Shown here: positions 27,661 to 38,697 of the stretch, piece by piece
Layout of the letters: every line of letters begins with the position of its first letter
How positions within the stretch are numbered: the stretch's first letter is position 1
Assembly: GCF_009728735.1 (NCBI RefSeq)
Contig: NZ_CP024636.1
Coordinates: 1,222,805 to 1,286,804 of the forward strand
Direction: 5' to 3'
DNA: 64,000 bases
Source: Pantoea phytobeneficialis
GTDB taxonomy: Bacteria > Pseudomonadota > Gammaproteobacteria > Enterobacterales > Enterobacteriaceae
The notes under the pieces: model-generated
Told to the model about the DNA's origin: nothing
Databases searched by the model: none
The model's input: only the letters and a program-made list of their open reading frames with translations
Program-made: the position numbers and the translations under genes

Positions 27661-28308
27661 ATGAAAACGGTATTAATGACCGCGTTTGAGCCTTTTGAAG
27701 GCGAAAGCATCAATCCCTCGTGGGAAGCGGTACGATCTTTTGATGGAAAGGTGATTGACGGCGCACGCGTGGTGGCACGTCAGTTACCGGTGGCGTACAG
27801 CCGTTGCGGTGCCGTGCTGACGCAGGCGCTGGAAACGTTGCAACCCGATCGCATTCTCTGTATCGGTCAGGCGGGGGGGCGCAGCGACATCAGCGTGGAG
27901 CGGGTGGCGATCAACATTGATGATGCACGTATCCCTGATAATGAGGGGCAGCAGCCGATTGATCAGCCGGTGGTGGTGGACGGGCCGGCGGCTTATTTTT
28001 CGACGCTGCCGATCAAGGCGATAGTTGCAGCAACGCGCGAGGCGGGGATACCGGCCTCGGTATCGCAAACTGCCGGGACCTTTACCTGTAATCATGTGAT
28101 GTATCGCTTGCTGCACTGGCTGGCGACGCATCAGAGCAGTGCGCGCGGTGGTTTTATTCATATCCCATATCTGCCGGAGCAAGCGGTGAAGCATCCCGGT
28201 GCGCCGAGCATGGCAGCGGCCAGTGTCATTCAGGCGCTGGAGATGGCGATCCGCGTGACGCTGAAGGTGGATAAAGATTTGCATGTCGCGGGGGGCGCGA
28301 CCCATTAA
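27661..28308 (+). CDS. pcp: Pcp, pyrrolidone-carboxylate peptidase
   Basis: Cysteine peptidase (family C15) that removes N-terminal pyroglutamate from peptides, yielding 5-oxoproline. 215 aa. Catalytic triad visible as Glu80 in [10 protein letters not shown], Cys143 in TFTCNHVMY and His167 in [11 protein letters not shown]. It lies directly after the putative 5-oxoproline transporter and near pxpBCA, which consume its product. Apparently cytoplasmic, with no signal peptide. Confidence 0.96.
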   Translation: MKTVLMTAFEPFEGESINPSWEAVRSFDGKVIDGARVVARQLPVAYSRCGAVLTQALETLQPDRILCIGQAGGRSDISVERVAINIDDARIPDNEGQQPIDQPVVVDGPAAYFSTLPIKAIVAATREAGIPASVSQTAGTFTCNHVMYRLLHWLATHQSSARGGFIHIPYLPEQAVKHPGAPSMAAASVIQALEMAIRVTLKVDKDLHVAGGATH

Positions 28309-28319
28309 CAGGAGTCGTC

Positions 28320-29108
28320 ATGCCTGAAGGACCGGAGATCCGCCGAGCGGCGGATCAGCTGGCGGCGGCGATGACGGGCAAACCGCTCACTGATGTGTGG
28401 TTTGCCTTTCCGCAGCTGAAAACTTACGAACCGGCGCTACTGGGTGCAACCGTTACGGCAATTGAAACCCGGGGCAAGGCGCTACTGACTCATTTCTCCA
28501 ATGGTCTGACCCTCTACAGCCATAACCAGCTGTATGGCGTCTGGCGTGTGGTGCCGACCGGTACCCAACCGCAGACCGCCCGGCAGTTGCGGGTACGGCT
28601 GGCTAATGCTGACCAAACCATCCTGCTATATAGCGCTTCCGATATTGAGCTGCTCAACGCGGAGACGCTGGCCGCTCATCCTTTTTTACAACGCGTAGGA
28701 CCGGATGTGCTGGATGCCAGCCTGACGGTGGACGCGGTGCAGGAGCGCTTGTTGTCGTCACGCTTTCGGCGGCGGCAATTCAGTGGCTTACTGCTCGATC
28801 AGGCGTTTCTCGCTGGCCTGGGGAACTACCTGCGCGTGGAGATTTTATGGCATGCGCAGTTGCTGGCGCAGCATCGTGCTCAGGATCTGAATGCGTTGCA
28901 GCTCAGGGCGCTGAGTGAAGCGCTACTGGCGGTGCCGCGCCACTCTTATCAGATGCGTGGCAGCATGAAGAAATACCATGAAGAGGCGGCTTTCCGTTTT
29001 GAGGTGTTTCATCGGCAGGGGAAAAAGTGTCGACGATGTGGCACGGTGATCGAGAAGGGCGTGCTGTCATCCCGACCATTTTATTGGTGTCCGGGGTGTC
29101 AGAGCTAA
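28320..29108 (+). CDS. nei: Nei, endonuclease VIII
   Basis: Fpg/Nei-family DNA glycosylase and AP lyase that removes oxidised pyrimidines. 262 aa. After Met removal Pro1 and Glu2 of PEGPEIRR form the active site; the conserved Lys is in [11 protein letters not shown]. The helix-two-turn-helix contains [14 protein letters not shown], and a C-terminal zinc finger CRRCGTVI...YWCPGC is complete. Starts 11 bases after pcp. In E. coli abrB and the ybgOPQD fimbrial genes separate nei from gltA; here gltA follows directly. Confidence 0.95.
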   Translation: MPEGPEIRRAADQLAAAMTGKPLTDVWFAFPQLKTYEPALLGATVTAIETRGKALLTHFSNGLTLYSHNQLYGVWRVVPTGTQPQTARQLRVRLANADQTILLYSASDIELLNAETLAAHPFLQRVGPDVLDASLTVDAVQERLLSSRFRRRQFSGLLLDQAFLAGLGNYLRVEILWHAQLLAQHRAQDLNALQLRALSEALLAVPRHSYQMRGSMKKYHEEAAFRFEVFHRQGKKCRRCGTVIEKGVLSSRPFYWCPGCQS

Positions 29109-29124
29109 TGACAGCAGGCCTGAT

Positions 29125-29184
29125 GCGCGATAAATCGCGCCGCTACGCCAGGTGTTCCAATTGTAGCGGCACGATTTATCGCGC
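29125..29184. repeat. Palindromic repeat element, copy 3, inverted arrangement (nei / gltA)
   Basis: Units GCGCGATAAATCGCGCCGCT (29125-) and GTAGCGGCACGATTTATCGC (29163-) are in the opposite order to the other three elements: the GCGC ends are outside and the TAGC ends face inwards. It lies between two convergent genes. Confidence 0.85.
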
Positions 29185-29198
29185 GGTTTTGATGCAGC

Positions 29199-29216
29199 GG
29201 GCGGGATAACCCGCCC
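29199..29216. terminator. GC-rich hairpin after gltA
   Basis: GGGCGGG-ataa-CCCGCCC, a few bases from the gltA stop. There is no clear T run on the minus strand, so it is a weak terminator or an mRNA 3' end stabiliser together with the neighbouring repeat. Confidence 0.45.
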
Positions 29217-29222
29217 TTAACC

Positions 29223-30506
29223 TTATTTCTTCAGCGCCGACGTGAAAGGACGCTCGGTATAACCGGTATACAGCTGACGTGGACGGGCAATCTTCATGCC
29301 TTCGTCGTGCATCTCTTTCCAGTGTGCAATCCAGCCCACGGTACGCGCCATCGCGAAGATCACGGTAAACATGGAGGACGGGATACCCATCGCTTTCAGA
29401 ATAATGCCAGAGTAGAAATCGACGTTTGGATAGAGTTTACGCTCAATGAAGTACGGGTCGTTCAGCGCGATATGTTCCAGCTCCATCGCCACTTCCAGCA
29501 GGTCATCTTTCATACCCAGCTCATTCAGCACTTCGTGGCAGGTTTCACGCATGACGGTAGCGCGCGGGTCGTAGTTTTTATACACACGGTGGCCGAAGCC
29601 CATCAGACGGAACGAATCGTTCTTGTCTTTGGCACGACGGACGAATTCCGGGATGTGATCCACGGTGCTGATCTCTTCCAGCATACGCAGCGTAGCTTCG
29701 TTCGCACCGCCGTGTGCCGGTCCCCACAGAGACGCGATACCCGCCGCGATACAGGCAAACGGGTTAGCGCCGGAAGAACCAGCAGTACGTACGGTGGAGG
29801 TGGAGGCGTTTTGTTCGTGGTCAGCGTGCAGAATCAGAATACGGTCCATGGCGCGTTCCAGTACCGGGTTTACCTTGTACTCTTCGCACGGGGTGGCAAA
29901 CATCATATGCAGGAAGTTACCCGCATAGGAGAGGTCGTTGCGCGGATAAACGAATGGCTGACCAATGGAGTATTTGTAGCACATCGCCGCCATGGTTGGC
30001 ATTTTGGACAACAGACGGAACGCGGCGATTTCACGGTGACGTTCAATATTGACGTCCAGCGAGTCGTGATAAAACGCGGCCAGCGCACCCGTTACACCAC
30101 ACATGACCGCCATCGGATGCGAGTCACGGCGGAAGCCGTGGAACAAACGGGTGATTTGCTCGTGGATCATGGTGTGGCGGGTAACGGTAACGCGGAATTC
30201 TTCAAACTGCTCCTGGGTTGGCGCTTCGCCGTTCAGCAGGATATAACAGACTTCCAGGTAGTTTGAGTGCGTTGCCAGTTGATCAATCGGAAAACCGCGA
30301 TGTAACAAAATACCTTCATCACCATCAATAAAGGTGATTTTAGATTCGCATGACGCTGTAGAGGTGAAACCGGGGTCGAAGGTAAACAGGCCTTTATTGC
30401 CGAGAGCGCGGACATCAACGACATCCTGTCCCAGCGTGCCATGCATCACGTCCAGTTCAACTGCCGTATTGTCTTGTAGGGTTAGCGTCACTTTTTTATC
30501 TGTCAT
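29223..30506 (-). CDS. gltA: GltA, type II citrate synthase
   Basis: Condenses oxaloacetate and acetyl-CoA, the entry step of the citric acid cycle. 427 aa, the E. coli length and the NADH-sensitive hexameric type. Catalytic His in [10 protein letters not shown] (about 264), His in [14 protein letters not shown] (about 305) and the later catalytic Asp in [11 protein letters not shown] (about 362). Divergent from sdhCDAB-sucABCD across a 638-base gap, the conserved respiratory locus. Confidence 0.98.
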   Translation of the reverse strand: MTDKKVTLTLQDNTAVELDVMHGTLGQDVVDVRALGNKGLFTFDPGFTSTASCESKITFIDGDEGILLHRGFPIDQLATHSNYLEVCYILLNGEAPTQEQFEEFRVTVTRHTMIHEQITRLFHGFRRDSHPMAVMCGVTGALAAFYHDSLDVNIERHREIAAFRLLSKMPTMAAMCYKYSIGQPFVYPRNDLSYAGNFLHMMFATPCEEYKVNPVLERAMDRILILHADHEQNASTSTVRTAGSSGANPFACIAAGIASLWGPAHGGANEATLRMLEEISTVDHIPEFVRRAKDKNDSFRLMGFGHRVYKNYDPRATVMRETCHEVLNELGMKDDLLEVAMELEHIALNDPYFIERKLYPNVDFYSGIILKAMGIPSSMFTVIFAMARTVGWIAHWKEMHDEGMKIARPRQLYTGYTERPFTSALKK

Positions 30507-31144
30507 TTTTCGTCTCCATAGCGCCTTGGTAGGTAAGGATCTTAGACACCAATACAGCTTTCATGTTTCATAAAAACCACAATCTTCACAGTATCACTCT
30601 GCGGTCACGTTTGTCGTGCAAGGTAGAGTACAGAGTGAACGTTACGTTTGGGGCAGTGGCGTCCGGGCATGACATGCTGCAAATCGCGGATGTTAAAGAT
30701 CCTGTCACGACATAACTTCTTGGTAACCAATAACCTGATGCTTTGTAATGCTCTGAGTGGCAATGTTACATAACTTCAGCTTAGGGGAAAGTGTATCCCC
30801 ATAACTTTTGTGCATCATAGGGCTTTAATGCGTTTGTTTGTAACCGAATTGTTGAACTTTTGTCAAATCAGATAATTAAAAATGTATGAAATGTGAAATA
30901 CGTGAGGGGGATCACTGTTCAGCTTAAATGTGACCAAAGAGATTGTAGGGGAATTGTAATCAGAATGTGATCCTCCTATACTGCCGCCAGGTCTCCGGAA
31001 CACCCTGACACCAGGAGCCACCCAGCGTTTTCCCCGCGTCACTGAACACTGGATGTTGCTTCTTTGGTGACGGTTGCACTCTGAACACGTCCTGTGTCTC
31101 TGGTGCAACCCAGGACCGGAGGAAGCAAAATAAAAAAGAGCTGT
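30507..31144. other. gltA-sdhC divergent control region (638 bases)
   Basis: No gene found on either strand. A good sdhC promoter is at 30954-30982. The region is rich in TGTGA-like half sites (for example AATGTGATCC at 30965-30974), which could serve CRP, but none is a clean palindrome. In E. coli this gap binds ArcA and CRP and the sdhC leader is a target of RyhB and Spot 42; such control is inferred here. I could not place a convincing gltA promoter. Confidence 0.6.
30954..30982 (+). promoter_or_regulatory. sdhC promoter
   Basis: TTGTAA (30954-30959) and TATACT (30977-30982) with a 17-base spacer. A start near 30989 leaves a leader of about 155 bases before sdhC. Confidence 0.65.
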
Positions 31145-31534
31145 GTGGGCAAAACCGTGAAAAAACAAAGACCTGTTAACTTGGATCTCTCGACGATCCG
31201 GTTTCCCGTTACTGCAATATCGTCCATTCTCCACCGCGTCTCCGGCGTGATCACCTTTGTCGCTCTCGGAATTCTGCTCTGGTTACTGGGTCTCTCTCTC
31301 TCTTCTCCTGAAGGTTTCCTGCAAGCCGCATCCATCATGGATAGCTTCTTCGTCAAATTCATCATGTGGGGCATTCTGACTGCGCTGGCTTACCATGTCG
31401 TGGGCGGTATTCGTCATATGTTGGCTGATTTTGGCTTTATGGAAGAAACCTTGCAGGTGGGCACCCGTTCCGCTCAGGCGGCTTTTGGTATCACTGTCGT
31501 GCTTTCAATTTTGGCTGGAGTCCTCGTATGGTAA
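31145..31534 (+). CDS. sdhC: SdhC, succinate dehydrogenase cytochrome b556 subunit
   Basis: Membrane anchor of complex II that helps bind heme b and ubiquinone. 129 aa from a GTG start ([14 protein letters not shown]), equal to E. coli; a longer frame from 31094 has no family support. Three membrane helices; Ser/Arg quinone-site residues in [13 protein letters not shown] motif [13 protein letters not shown], and heme ligand His in [12 protein letters not shown]. First gene of the sdhCDAB-sucABCD operon; sdhD overlaps by 7 bases. Confidence 0.95.
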   Translation: MGKTVKKQRPVNLDLSTIRFPVTAISSILHRVSGVITFVALGILLWLLGLSLSSPEGFLQAASIMDSFFVKFIMWGILTALAYHVVGGIRHMLADFGFMEETLQVGTRSAQAAFGITVVLSILAGVLVW

Positions 31535-31875
31535 GCAATGCTTCTGCATTAGGACGCAACGGTGTTCATGACTGGCTGTTGCTGCGTGCTGCTGCAATCT
31601 TAATTACGCTCTACATTCTCTACATTCTCGGTTTTGTGGTGATGACAGGCACGCTGACGTATGACGTCTGGCGCGGCTTCTTCGCTTCCTCCTTTACCAA
31701 AGTGTTCACGTTGCTGACGCTGTTCTCGATTCTGGTCCACGGTTGGATTGGGATGTGGCAGGTGCTGACTGACTACGTGAAACCGGTGGCGACCCGTCTG
31801 GTGTTGCAGCTGGTGGTTGTGGTGGCGCTGTTGTCCTATGCAATTTATGGAACCGTTGTAGTGTGGGGTGTGTAA
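31528..31875 (+). CDS. sdhD: SdhD, succinate dehydrogenase membrane anchor
   Basis: Second hydrophobic anchor of complex II. 115 aa with three membrane helices. Starts [16 protein letters not shown] as in E. coli; the quinone-site and heme region is [20 protein letters not shown]. It overlaps sdhC by 7 bases and its stop directly abuts the sdhA start. Confidence 0.96.
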   Translation: MVSNASALGRNGVHDWLLLRAAAILITLYILYILGFVVMTGTLTYDVWRGFFASSFTKVFTLLTLFSILVHGWIGMWQVLTDYVKPVATRLVLQLVVVVALLSYAIYGTVVVWGV

Positions 31876-33642
31876 ATGAGTTTGCCAGTCAGAGAATTTG
31901 ATGCCGTGGTGATCGGCGCGGGTGGCGCAGGTATGCGCGCCGCTCTGCAAATCTCCCAATCGGGCCTGAGTTGCGCCCTGTTATCCAAAGTGTTCCCAAC
32001 CCGTTCCCATACCGTGTCGGCGCAAGGCGGTATCACCGTGGCGCTGGGTAACTCCCATGAAGATAACTGGGAATGGCATATGTATGACACCGTCAAAGGT
32101 TCCGACTATATCGGTGACCAGGACGCGATTGAATATATGTGTAAAACCGGCCCGGAAGCGATTCTGGAGCTGGAGCATATGGGTCTGCCATTCTCCCGTC
32201 TTGATGACGGCCGCGTCTATCAGCGTCCGTTTGGTGGTCAGTCAAAAAACTTCGGTGGTGAGCAGGCAGCGCGTACCGCTGCGGCCGCTGACCGTACTGG
32301 CCACGCCCTGCTGCATACCCTGTATCAGCAGAACCTGAAAAACAAAACCACCATCTTCTCCGAATGGTATGCGCTGGACCTGGTGAAAAATGAAGACGGT
32401 GCGATTGTCGGTTGTACCGCTATCTGCATCGAAACCGGTGAAACCGTCTACTTCAAAGCCAAAGCTACCATCCTGGCAACCGGCGGTGCGGGACGTATTT
32501 ATCAGTCCACCACCAACGCCCACATCAACACCGGCGACGGCGTTGGCATGGCGCTGCGCGCTGGCGTGCCGATGCAGGATATGGAGATGTGGCAGTTCCA
32601 CCCAACCGGCATTGCCGGAGCCGGTGTTCTGGTAACCGAAGGTTGTCGTGGTGAAGGCGGTTATCTGCTGAACAAACACGGCGAACGCTTTATGGAACGC
32701 TATGCGCCAAACGCCAAAGACCTGGCGGGGCGTGACGTGGTCGCTCGTTCCATGATGGTGGAGATCCGTGAAGGTCGTGGTTGTGACGGCCCGTGGGGTC
32801 CGCATATCAAACTGAAGCTCGACCATCTGGGTGCAGAAGTGCTGGAGTCACGTCTGCCGGGCATTCTCGAGCTGTCGCGTACCTTTGCTCACGTCGATCC
32901 GATTAAAGAACCGATTCCGGTCATTCCAACCTGTCACTACATGATGGGTGGCGTGCCGACCAAAGTCACCGGTCAGGCGCTGCGCGTCAATGAGCAGGGT
33001 GAAGATGAAGTGATTCCAGGCCTGTTCGCGGTGGGTGAAATCGCCTGCGTATCGGTACACGGTGCTAACCGTCTTGGCGGTAACTCACTGCTTGACCTGG
33101 TGGTGTTTGGCCGTGCAGCGGGTCTGCATCTGGCGGAATGTATCGAAGAGCAGGGTGAACTGCGCGATGCCAGCCAGGAAGAGATCGACGCGGCAATGGC
33201 ACGTTTCAACCGTTGGGAAAACAACACCACTGGCGAAGACCCGGTTGAGATTCGCAAAGCACTGCAACGCTGTATGCAGAACAACTTCTCGGTGTTCCGT
33301 GAAGGTGAAGCGATGGCGCAGGGGCTGGAAGAGTTAAAAGTGATCCGTGAGCGTCTGAAAACCGCGCGTCTGGATGACCGTTCACCGGACTTCAATACTC
33401 AGCGTATCGAGTGTCTTGAACTGGATAACCTGCTGGAAACCGCGTATGCCACGGCAGTGGCGGCGAACTTCCGTACCGAAAGCCGTGGTGCGCATAGCCG
33501 CTTCGACTACCCGGATCGCGATGATGAAAACTGGCTGTGCCACAGCCTCTATGTTCCGCAAACGGAAAGCATGACGCGCCGTGAGGTGAACATGCAACCG
33601 AAACTGCGTGCGGCCTTCCCGCCGAAAGCGCGTACTTACTAA
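31876..33642 (+). CDS. sdhA: SdhA, succinate dehydrogenase flavoprotein
   Basis: Catalytic subunit of complex II, oxidising succinate to fumarate with covalently bound FAD. 588 aa, the E. coli length. FAD fold [14 protein letters not shown] (11-24), flavin-linked His45 in [10 protein letters not shown], and the active-site arginine region in [12 protein letters not shown]. The substrate-binding [11 protein letters not shown] and [11 protein letters not shown] motifs are present. Cytoplasmic face of the inner membrane. Confidence 0.98.
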   Translation: MSLPVREFDAVVIGAGGAGMRAALQISQSGLSCALLSKVFPTRSHTVSAQGGITVALGNSHEDNWEWHMYDTVKGSDYIGDQDAIEYMCKTGPEAILELEHMGLPFSRLDDGRVYQRPFGGQSKNFGGEQAARTAAAADRTGHALLHTLYQQNLKNKTTIFSEWYALDLVKNEDGAIVGCTAICIETGETVYFKAKATILATGGAGRIYQSTTNAHINTGDGVGMALRAGVPMQDMEMWQFHPTGIAGAGVLVTEGCRGEGGYLLNKHGERFMERYAPNAKDLAGRDVVARSMMVEIREGRGCDGPWGPHIKLKLDHLGAEVLESRLPGILELSRTFAHVDPIKEPIPVIPTCHYMMGGVPTKVTGQALRVNEQGEDEVIPGLFAVGEIACVSVHGANRLGGNSLLDLVVFGRAAGLHLAECIEEQGELRDASQEEIDAAMARFNRWENNTTGEDPVEIRKALQRCMQNNFSVFREGEAMAQGLEELKVIRERLKTARLDDRSPDFNTQRIECLELDNLLETAYATAVAANFRTESRGAHSRFDYPDRDDENWLCHSLYVPQTESMTRREVNMQPKLRAAFPPKARTY

Positions 33643-33656
33643 TTGCGGAGATCATC

Positions 33657-34373
33657 ATGAGACTCGAATTTTCAATCTATCGTTACAACCCGGAAGTGGA
33701 TGACGCGCCGCGTATGCAGGAGTACAGCCTGGAAGCGGAAGACGGTCGCGATATGATGCTGCTGGATGCGCTGATCAAGCTGAAAGAGAAAGATCCGACG
33801 CTGGCGTTCCGTCGCTCCTGTCGTGAAGGCGTGTGCGGGTCCGATGGCCTGAACATGAACGGCAAAAACGGTCTGGCGTGCATCACCCCGGTCTCTGCGC
33901 TGGGTAATGGTTCGAAGAAAATTGTTATCCGTCCATTGCCTGGTTTGCCGGTGATCCGCGATCTGGTTGTGGATATGGGGCAATTCTACGCACAATATGA
34001 GAAGATTAAGCCTTACCTGTTGAATAACGGGGAAAATCCACCGGCACGCGAGCATTTACAAAGCCCGGCTGAGCGTGAGCATCTGGATGGCCTGTACGAG
34101 TGTATCCTCTGCGCCTGCTGCTCAACCTCATGCCCGTCGTTCTGGTGGAACCCGGATAAATTCATCGGTCCGGCCGGTCTGCTGGCGGCTTACCGTTTCC
34201 TGATTGACAGCCGCGATACGGAAACTGATGCGCGTCTGGATAATCTGAACGATGCTTTCAGTGTATTCCGCTGTCACAGCATCATGAACTGTGTGAGCGT
34301 GTGCCCGAAAGGACTAAACCCGACGCGCGCCATCGGCCATATTAAGTCGATGCTGCTGCAACGCGGGGCGTAA
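33657..34373 (+). CDS. sdhB: SdhB, succinate dehydrogenase iron-sulfur subunit
   Basis: Carries electrons from FAD to ubiquinone through three Fe-S clusters. 238 aa, the E. coli length. [2Fe-2S] cysteines in SCREGVCGSDGLNMNG; [4Fe-4S] CILCACCSTSCPSFW; [3Fe-4S] with CHSIMNCVSVCPKG. Starts 14 bases after sdhA. A 204-base structured gap separates it from sucA. Confidence 0.98.
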   Translation: MRLEFSIYRYNPEVDDAPRMQEYSLEAEDGRDMMLLDALIKLKEKDPTLAFRRSCREGVCGSDGLNMNGKNGLACITPVSALGNGSKKIVIRPLPGLPVIRDLVVDMGQFYAQYEKIKPYLLNNGENPPAREHLQSPAEREHLDGLYECILCACCSTSCPSFWWNPDKFIGPAGLLAAYRFLIDSRDTETDARLDNLNDAFSVFRCHSIMNCVSVCPKGLNPTRAIGHIKSMLLQRGA

Positions 34374-34386
34374 TCACCACCACTGT

Positions 34387-34497
34387 CCGGGAACCTCAGG
34401 TTCCCGGCAGTTTACGGAAGCCTCTATAAGCGCGGTCAACACCACGCTTATAAAGGTTCCCTTACGAGTCGGGCGCCGATAGCGCAAGGGCTCGTAT
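34387..34497. other. Structured sdhB-sucA intergenic segment
   Basis: Three inverted repeats in a row: a perfect 21-base palindrome CCGGGAACCT-C-AGGTTCCCGG (34387-34407); TATAAGCG / CGCTTATA with a 12-base loop (34425-34452); and TACGAG / CTCGTA around a longer loop (about 34463-34497). None has a T run. They may act as RNA-processing or attenuation signals between the sdh and suc halves of the operon. Confidence 0.6.
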
Positions 34498-34577
34498 CGC
34501 TGAACTCACTACGGCAAGCCGCGAAAGCGGCAACAATGAAACCTCAAAAAAAGCATACTAATGCTTAAGGGATCACA

Positions 34578-37385
34578 ATGCAGAACAGCGCGATGAAGCC
34601 CTGGCTGGACTCCTCCTGGCTGGCCGGCGCGAACCAATCTTACATAGAGCAACTCTATGAGGATTTCCTGACCGATCCTGACTCTGTTGATGCAGTGTGG
34701 CGCGACATGTTCCAACAGCTGCCTGGCACTGGCGTGAAACCTGAGCAGTTTCACTCCACCACGCGTGATTACTTCCGCCGCCTGGCGAAAGATGCTGCGC
34801 GTTACACTTCCACAGTCACTGATCCGGCCACCAACTCCAAACAGGTTAAGGTGTTGCAGCTGATCAACGCCTTCCGCTTTCGCGGACACCAGCACGCTAA
34901 CCTTGATCCACTCGGCTTGTGGAAGCAGGACGCTGTACCGGATCTCGACCCGGTTTATCACGACCTGACCGACGCCGATTTTCAGGAAAGCTTTAACGTA
35001 GGCTCATTTGCTATCGGCAAAGAGACCATGAAGCTGGCCGATCTCTATGAGGCGCTGAAGCAAACCTACTGCGGCTCCATTGGTGCCGAGTATATGCATA
35101 TCACCAACACCGATGAAAAACGCTGGATTCAACAGCGTATCGAATCGGTGGTGGGGCACGCGACGTTCAGCACGGATGAGAAAAAAGGTTTCCTGAAAGA
35201 ACTGACAGCGGCAGAAGGCCTGGAAAAATATCTGGGCGCTAAATTCCCGGGCGCAAAACGCTTCTCGCTGGAAGGCGGCGACGCGCTGATTCCAATGCTG
35301 CGTGAGATGATCCGTCATGCCGGTAAGAGTGGCACGCGTGAAGTGGTGCTGGGTATGGCACACCGTGGTCGTCTTAACGTCTTGATCAACGTGCTGGGTA
35401 AAAAGCCCCAGGATCTGTTCGACGAGTTCTCCGGTAAGCATAAAGAACATCTCGGCACCGGTGACGTGAAGTACCACATGGGCTTCTCGTCAGACGTGGA
35501 AACCGAAGGCGGCCTGGTGCATCTGGCGCTGGCGTTTAACCCGTCGCACCTCGAAATCGTTAGCCCGGTGGTGATGGGTTCGGTGCGTGCGCGTCTGGAT
35601 CGTCTGGCAGAACCAAGCAGCAATAAAGTGCTGCCAATCACCATTCATGGTGATGCAGCGGTAACCGGCCAGGGCGTGGTGCAGGAAACCCTGAACATGT
35701 CGCAGGCGCGTGGTTACGAAGTGGGCGGTACCGTTCGCATCGTGATCAACAACCAGGTGGGCTTCACCACCTCTAACCCGCTGGACGCGCGTTCTACGCC
35801 GTACTGCACCGATATCGGTAAAATGGTGCAGGCACCGATTTTCCACGTTAACGCGGATGATCCGGAAGCCGTTGCCTTTGTTACCCGACTGGCGCTCGAC
35901 TATCGCAACACCTTCAAACGTGATGTGTTTATCGATCTGGTGTGCTACCGCCGTCATGGCCATAACGAAGCCGACGAGCCAAGTGCAACCCAGCCGCTGA
36001 TGTACCAGAAAATCAAAAAGCATCCGACACCGCGTAAAATCTATGCCGATCGTCTGGAAGCGGATGGTATTGCCAAACTGGAAGATGCCACCGAGATGGT
36101 CAACCTGTACCGCGACGCACTGGATGCCGGTGAATGCGTGGTGCCGGAATGGCGTCCGATGAGTCTGCATTCTTTCACCTGGTCACCGTATCTCAACCAC
36201 GACTGGGATGAGAGCTACCCGGCAACTGTGGAGATGAAACGTTTGCAGGAACTGGCGCGTCGTATCAGCCAGGTGCCGGAAGCGGTTGAAGTCCAGGGGC
36301 GTGTCGCCAAGATTTACAACGATCGTAAAGAGATGGCCGAAGGCAACAAAGCCTTTGACTGGGGCGGCGCGGAGAACCTCGCTTACGCTACGCTGGTGGA
36401 TGAAGGCATCCCGGTCCGTCTGTCTGGTGAAGACTCCGGCCGTGGCACCTTCTTCCATCGTCATGCGGTAGTGCACAACCAGGCGAACGGTTCAACCTAC
36501 ACGCCGTTGCACCATATCCATCATGGTCAGGGCCAGTTCAAAGTTTGGGACTCCGTCCTGTCCGAAGAAGCGGTGCTGGCGTTTGAATACGGTTATGCCA
36601 CCGCAGAGCCGCGCGTGCTGACCATCTGGGAAGCGCAGTTCGGTGACTTTGCCAACGGTGCTCAGGTGGTAATCGACCAGTTCATCAGTTCCGGCGAGCA
36701 GAAGTGGGGCCGTATGTGTGGCCTGGTGATGCTGCTGCCGCATGGCTACGAAGGACAAGGCCCGGAGCACTCCTCCGCCCGTCTGGAACGCTATCTGCAA
36801 CTCTGTGCTGAGCAGAACATGCAGGTGTGTGTACCGTCTACGCCAGCGCAGGTTTACCATATGCTGCGTCGTCAGGCGTTACGCGGCATGCGTCGTCCGT
36901 TGATCGTGATGTCACCGAAGTCGTTGCTGCGTCATCCGCTGGCGATTTCCACACTCGACGAACTGGCGAACGGCAGCTTCCAGCCGGCTATCGGCGAAAT
37001 CGACGCCCTTGATGCGAAACAGGTAAAACGCGTAGTGATGTGTTCTGGTAAGGTCTATTACGACCTGCTGGAGCAACGTCGTAAGAACGAGAAAAACGAC
37101 GTCGCGATTATTCGTATCGAGCAGTTATACCCGTTCCCGCATAAAGCGGTACAGGAAGCATTAAAAGCTTATGCCCATGTGCAGGATTTTGTCTGGTGTC
37201 AGGAAGAACCACTGAATCAGGGTGCATGGTATTGCAGTCAGCATCATTTCCGCGAAGTGATTCCGTTTGGTGCGTCACTGCGTTATGCAGGCCGTCCGGC
37301 TTCGGCTTCACCGGCCGTGGGCTACATGTCTGTACATCAAAAACAGCAGCAAGACCTGGTTAACGACGCGCTGAACCTTGGTTAA
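34578..37385 (+). CDS. sucA: SucA, 2-oxoglutarate dehydrogenase E1
   Basis: Thiamine-diphosphate enzyme that decarboxylates 2-oxoglutarate and passes the succinyl group to SucB. 935 aa (E. coli 933). N-terminal E2-binding segment MKPWLDSSWLAGANQSYIEQ; TPP and Mg motif region GDAAVTGQGVVQETLNMS with NNQVGFTTS; HRRHGHNEADEP-like motif CYRRHGHNEADEPS; C-terminal transketolase-like half with SGEDSGRGTFFHRHA. AAGGGAT precedes the ATG. Confidence 0.98.
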   Translation: MQNSAMKPWLDSSWLAGANQSYIEQLYEDFLTDPDSVDAVWRDMFQQLPGTGVKPEQFHSTTRDYFRRLAKDAARYTSTVTDPATNSKQVKVLQLINAFRFRGHQHANLDPLGLWKQDAVPDLDPVYHDLTDADFQESFNVGSFAIGKETMKLADLYEALKQTYCGSIGAEYMHITNTDEKRWIQQRIESVVGHATFSTDEKKGFLKELTAAEGLEKYLGAKFPGAKRFSLEGGDALIPMLREMIRHAGKSGTREVVLGMAHRGRLNVLINVLGKKPQDLFDEFSGKHKEHLGTGDVKYHMGFSSDVETEGGLVHLALAFNPSHLEIVSPVVMGSVRARLDRLAEPSSNKVLPITIHGDAAVTGQGVVQETLNMSQARGYEVGGTVRIVINNQVGFTTSNPLDARSTPYCTDIGKMVQAPIFHVNADDPEAVAFVTRLALDYRNTFKRDVFIDLVCYRRHGHNEADEPSATQPLMYQKIKKHPTPRKIYADRLEADGIAKLEDATEMVNLYRDALDAGECVVPEWRPMSLHSFTWSPYLNHDWDESYPATVEMKRLQELARRISQVPEAVEVQGRVAKIYNDRKEMAEGNKAFDWGGAENLAYATLVDEGIPVRLSGEDSGRGTFFHRHAVVHNQANGSTYTPLHHIHHGQGQFKVWDSVLSEEAVLAFEYGYATAEPRVLTIWEAQFGDFANGAQVVIDQFISSGEQKWGRMCGLVMLLPHGYEGQGPEHSSARLERYLQLCAEQNMQVCVPSTPAQVYHMLRRQALRGMRRPLIVMSPKSLLRHPLAISTLDELANGSFQPAIGEIDALDAKQVKRVVMCSGKVYYDLLEQRRKNEKNDVAIIRIEQLYPFPHKAVQEALKAYAHVQDFVWCQEEPLNQGAWYCSQHHFREVIPFGASLRYAGRPASASPAVGYMSVHQKQQQDLVNDALNLG

Positions 37386-37400
37386 TAAAAAGGAAAGATA

Positions 37401-38624
37401 ATGAGTAGTGTAGATATTCTCGTTCCCGATTTGCCTGAATCCGTAGCGGATGCAACGGTAGCCACCTGGCATAAAAAACCCGGCGACGCGGTCAGTCGCG
37501 ATGAAGTGATTGTCGAAATCGAAACCGACAAAGTGGTACTGGAAGTACCGGCTGCTGCCGATGGTGTTCTGGATGCGGTGCTGGAAGATGAAGGCGCAAC
37601 CGTGACCTCTCGTCAGATCCTGGGCCGTCTGAAGGAAGGCAACAGCAGCGGGAAAGAGACTACCGCCAAAGTGGAGAGCAAGGAGTCAACGCCAGCACAG
37701 CGTCAGACTGCTTCTCTTGAAGAAGAGAGCAATGACGCGCTCAGCCCGGCGATTCGCCGTCTGATCGCGGAGCACGACCTTGACGCCAGCCAGATCAAAG
37801 GCAGCGGCGTGGGCGGTCGTATCACCCGTGAAGATGTAGAAAAACATCTGGCGAAGAAACCGGAAGCTAAAGCCGCACCGGCGGCGCAGCCTGCTGCCGC
37901 TGCTGCGCCGACGGCGATTGCGAACCGCAGCGAGAAGCGTGTACCGATGACGCGTCTGCGTAAGCGCGTGGCTGAGCGTCTGCTGGAAGCGAAGAACAGC
38001 ACCGCGATGCTGACGACCTTCAACGAAGTGAACATGAAGCCGATCATGGATCTGCGTAAGCAGTACGGCGATGCCTTCGAGAAGCGTCACGGCGTGCGTC
38101 TGGGCTTTATGTCTTTCTACATCAAAGCCGTGGTTGAAGCGCTGAAACGCTTCCCGGAAGTGAACGCGTCTATCGATGGCGAAGACGTGGTGTATCACAA
38201 CTATTTCGACGTCAGCATCGCGGTATCAACCCCGCGTGGTCTGGTGACGCCAGTGCTGAAAGATGTTGATGCGCTGAGCATGGCTGACATCGAGAAGAAA
38301 ATTAAAGAGCTGGCGGTAAAAGGCCGTGACGGCAAGCTGACCGTTGAAGAACTGACCGGCGGTAACTTCACCATCACCAACGGTGGGGTGTTCGGTTCGC
38401 TGATGTCCACGCCTATCATCAACCCACCGCAGAGTGCGATCCTGGGTATGCACGCTATCAAAGATCGTCCGATGGCAGTGAATGGTCAGGTTGTGGTGCT
38501 GCCAATGATGTATCTGGCGCTCTCCTATGATCACCGTCTGATCGATGGCCGCGAGTCTGTCGGCTATCTGGTGGCCGTGAAAGAGATGCTGGAAGATCCG
38601 GCTCGTCTGCTGCTGGACGTCTAA
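37401..38624 (+). CDS. sucB: SucB, dihydrolipoyl succinyltransferase E2
   Basis: Core of the 2-oxoglutarate dehydrogenase complex; transfers succinyl from lipoyl-lysine to CoA. 407 aa. One lipoyl domain (1-80) with the lipoylated Lys in [11 protein letters not shown] (residue about 43), a peripheral subunit-binding domain (about 110-150; [13 protein letters not shown]), an Ala/Pro linker, and the catalytic domain with active-site [12 protein letters not shown] (His and Asp). Starts 15 bases after sucA. Confidence 0.98.
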   Translation: MSSVDILVPDLPESVADATVATWHKKPGDAVSRDEVIVEIETDKVVLEVPAAADGVLDAVLEDEGATVTSRQILGRLKEGNSSGKETTAKVESKESTPAQRQTASLEEESNDALSPAIRRLIAEHDLDASQIKGSGVGGRITREDVEKHLAKKPEAKAAPAAQPAAAAAPTAIANRSEKRVPMTRLRKRVAERLLEAKNSTAMLTTFNEVNMKPIMDLRKQYGDAFEKRHGVRLGFMSFYIKAVVEALKRFPEVNASIDGEDVVYHNYFDVSIAVSTPRGLVTPVLKDVDALSMADIEKKIKELAVKGRDGKLTVEELTGGNFTITNGGVFGSLMSTPIINPPQSAILGMHAIKDRPMAVNGQVVVLPMMYLALSYDHRLIDGRESVGYLVAVKEMLEDPARLLLDV

Positions 38625-38697
38625 TTTTCACCGGGCGCGTTCTTAAGGGCGCGCCCAACACTCATTAGTCTTTTCAGACCTGAATGGATAGAACATC

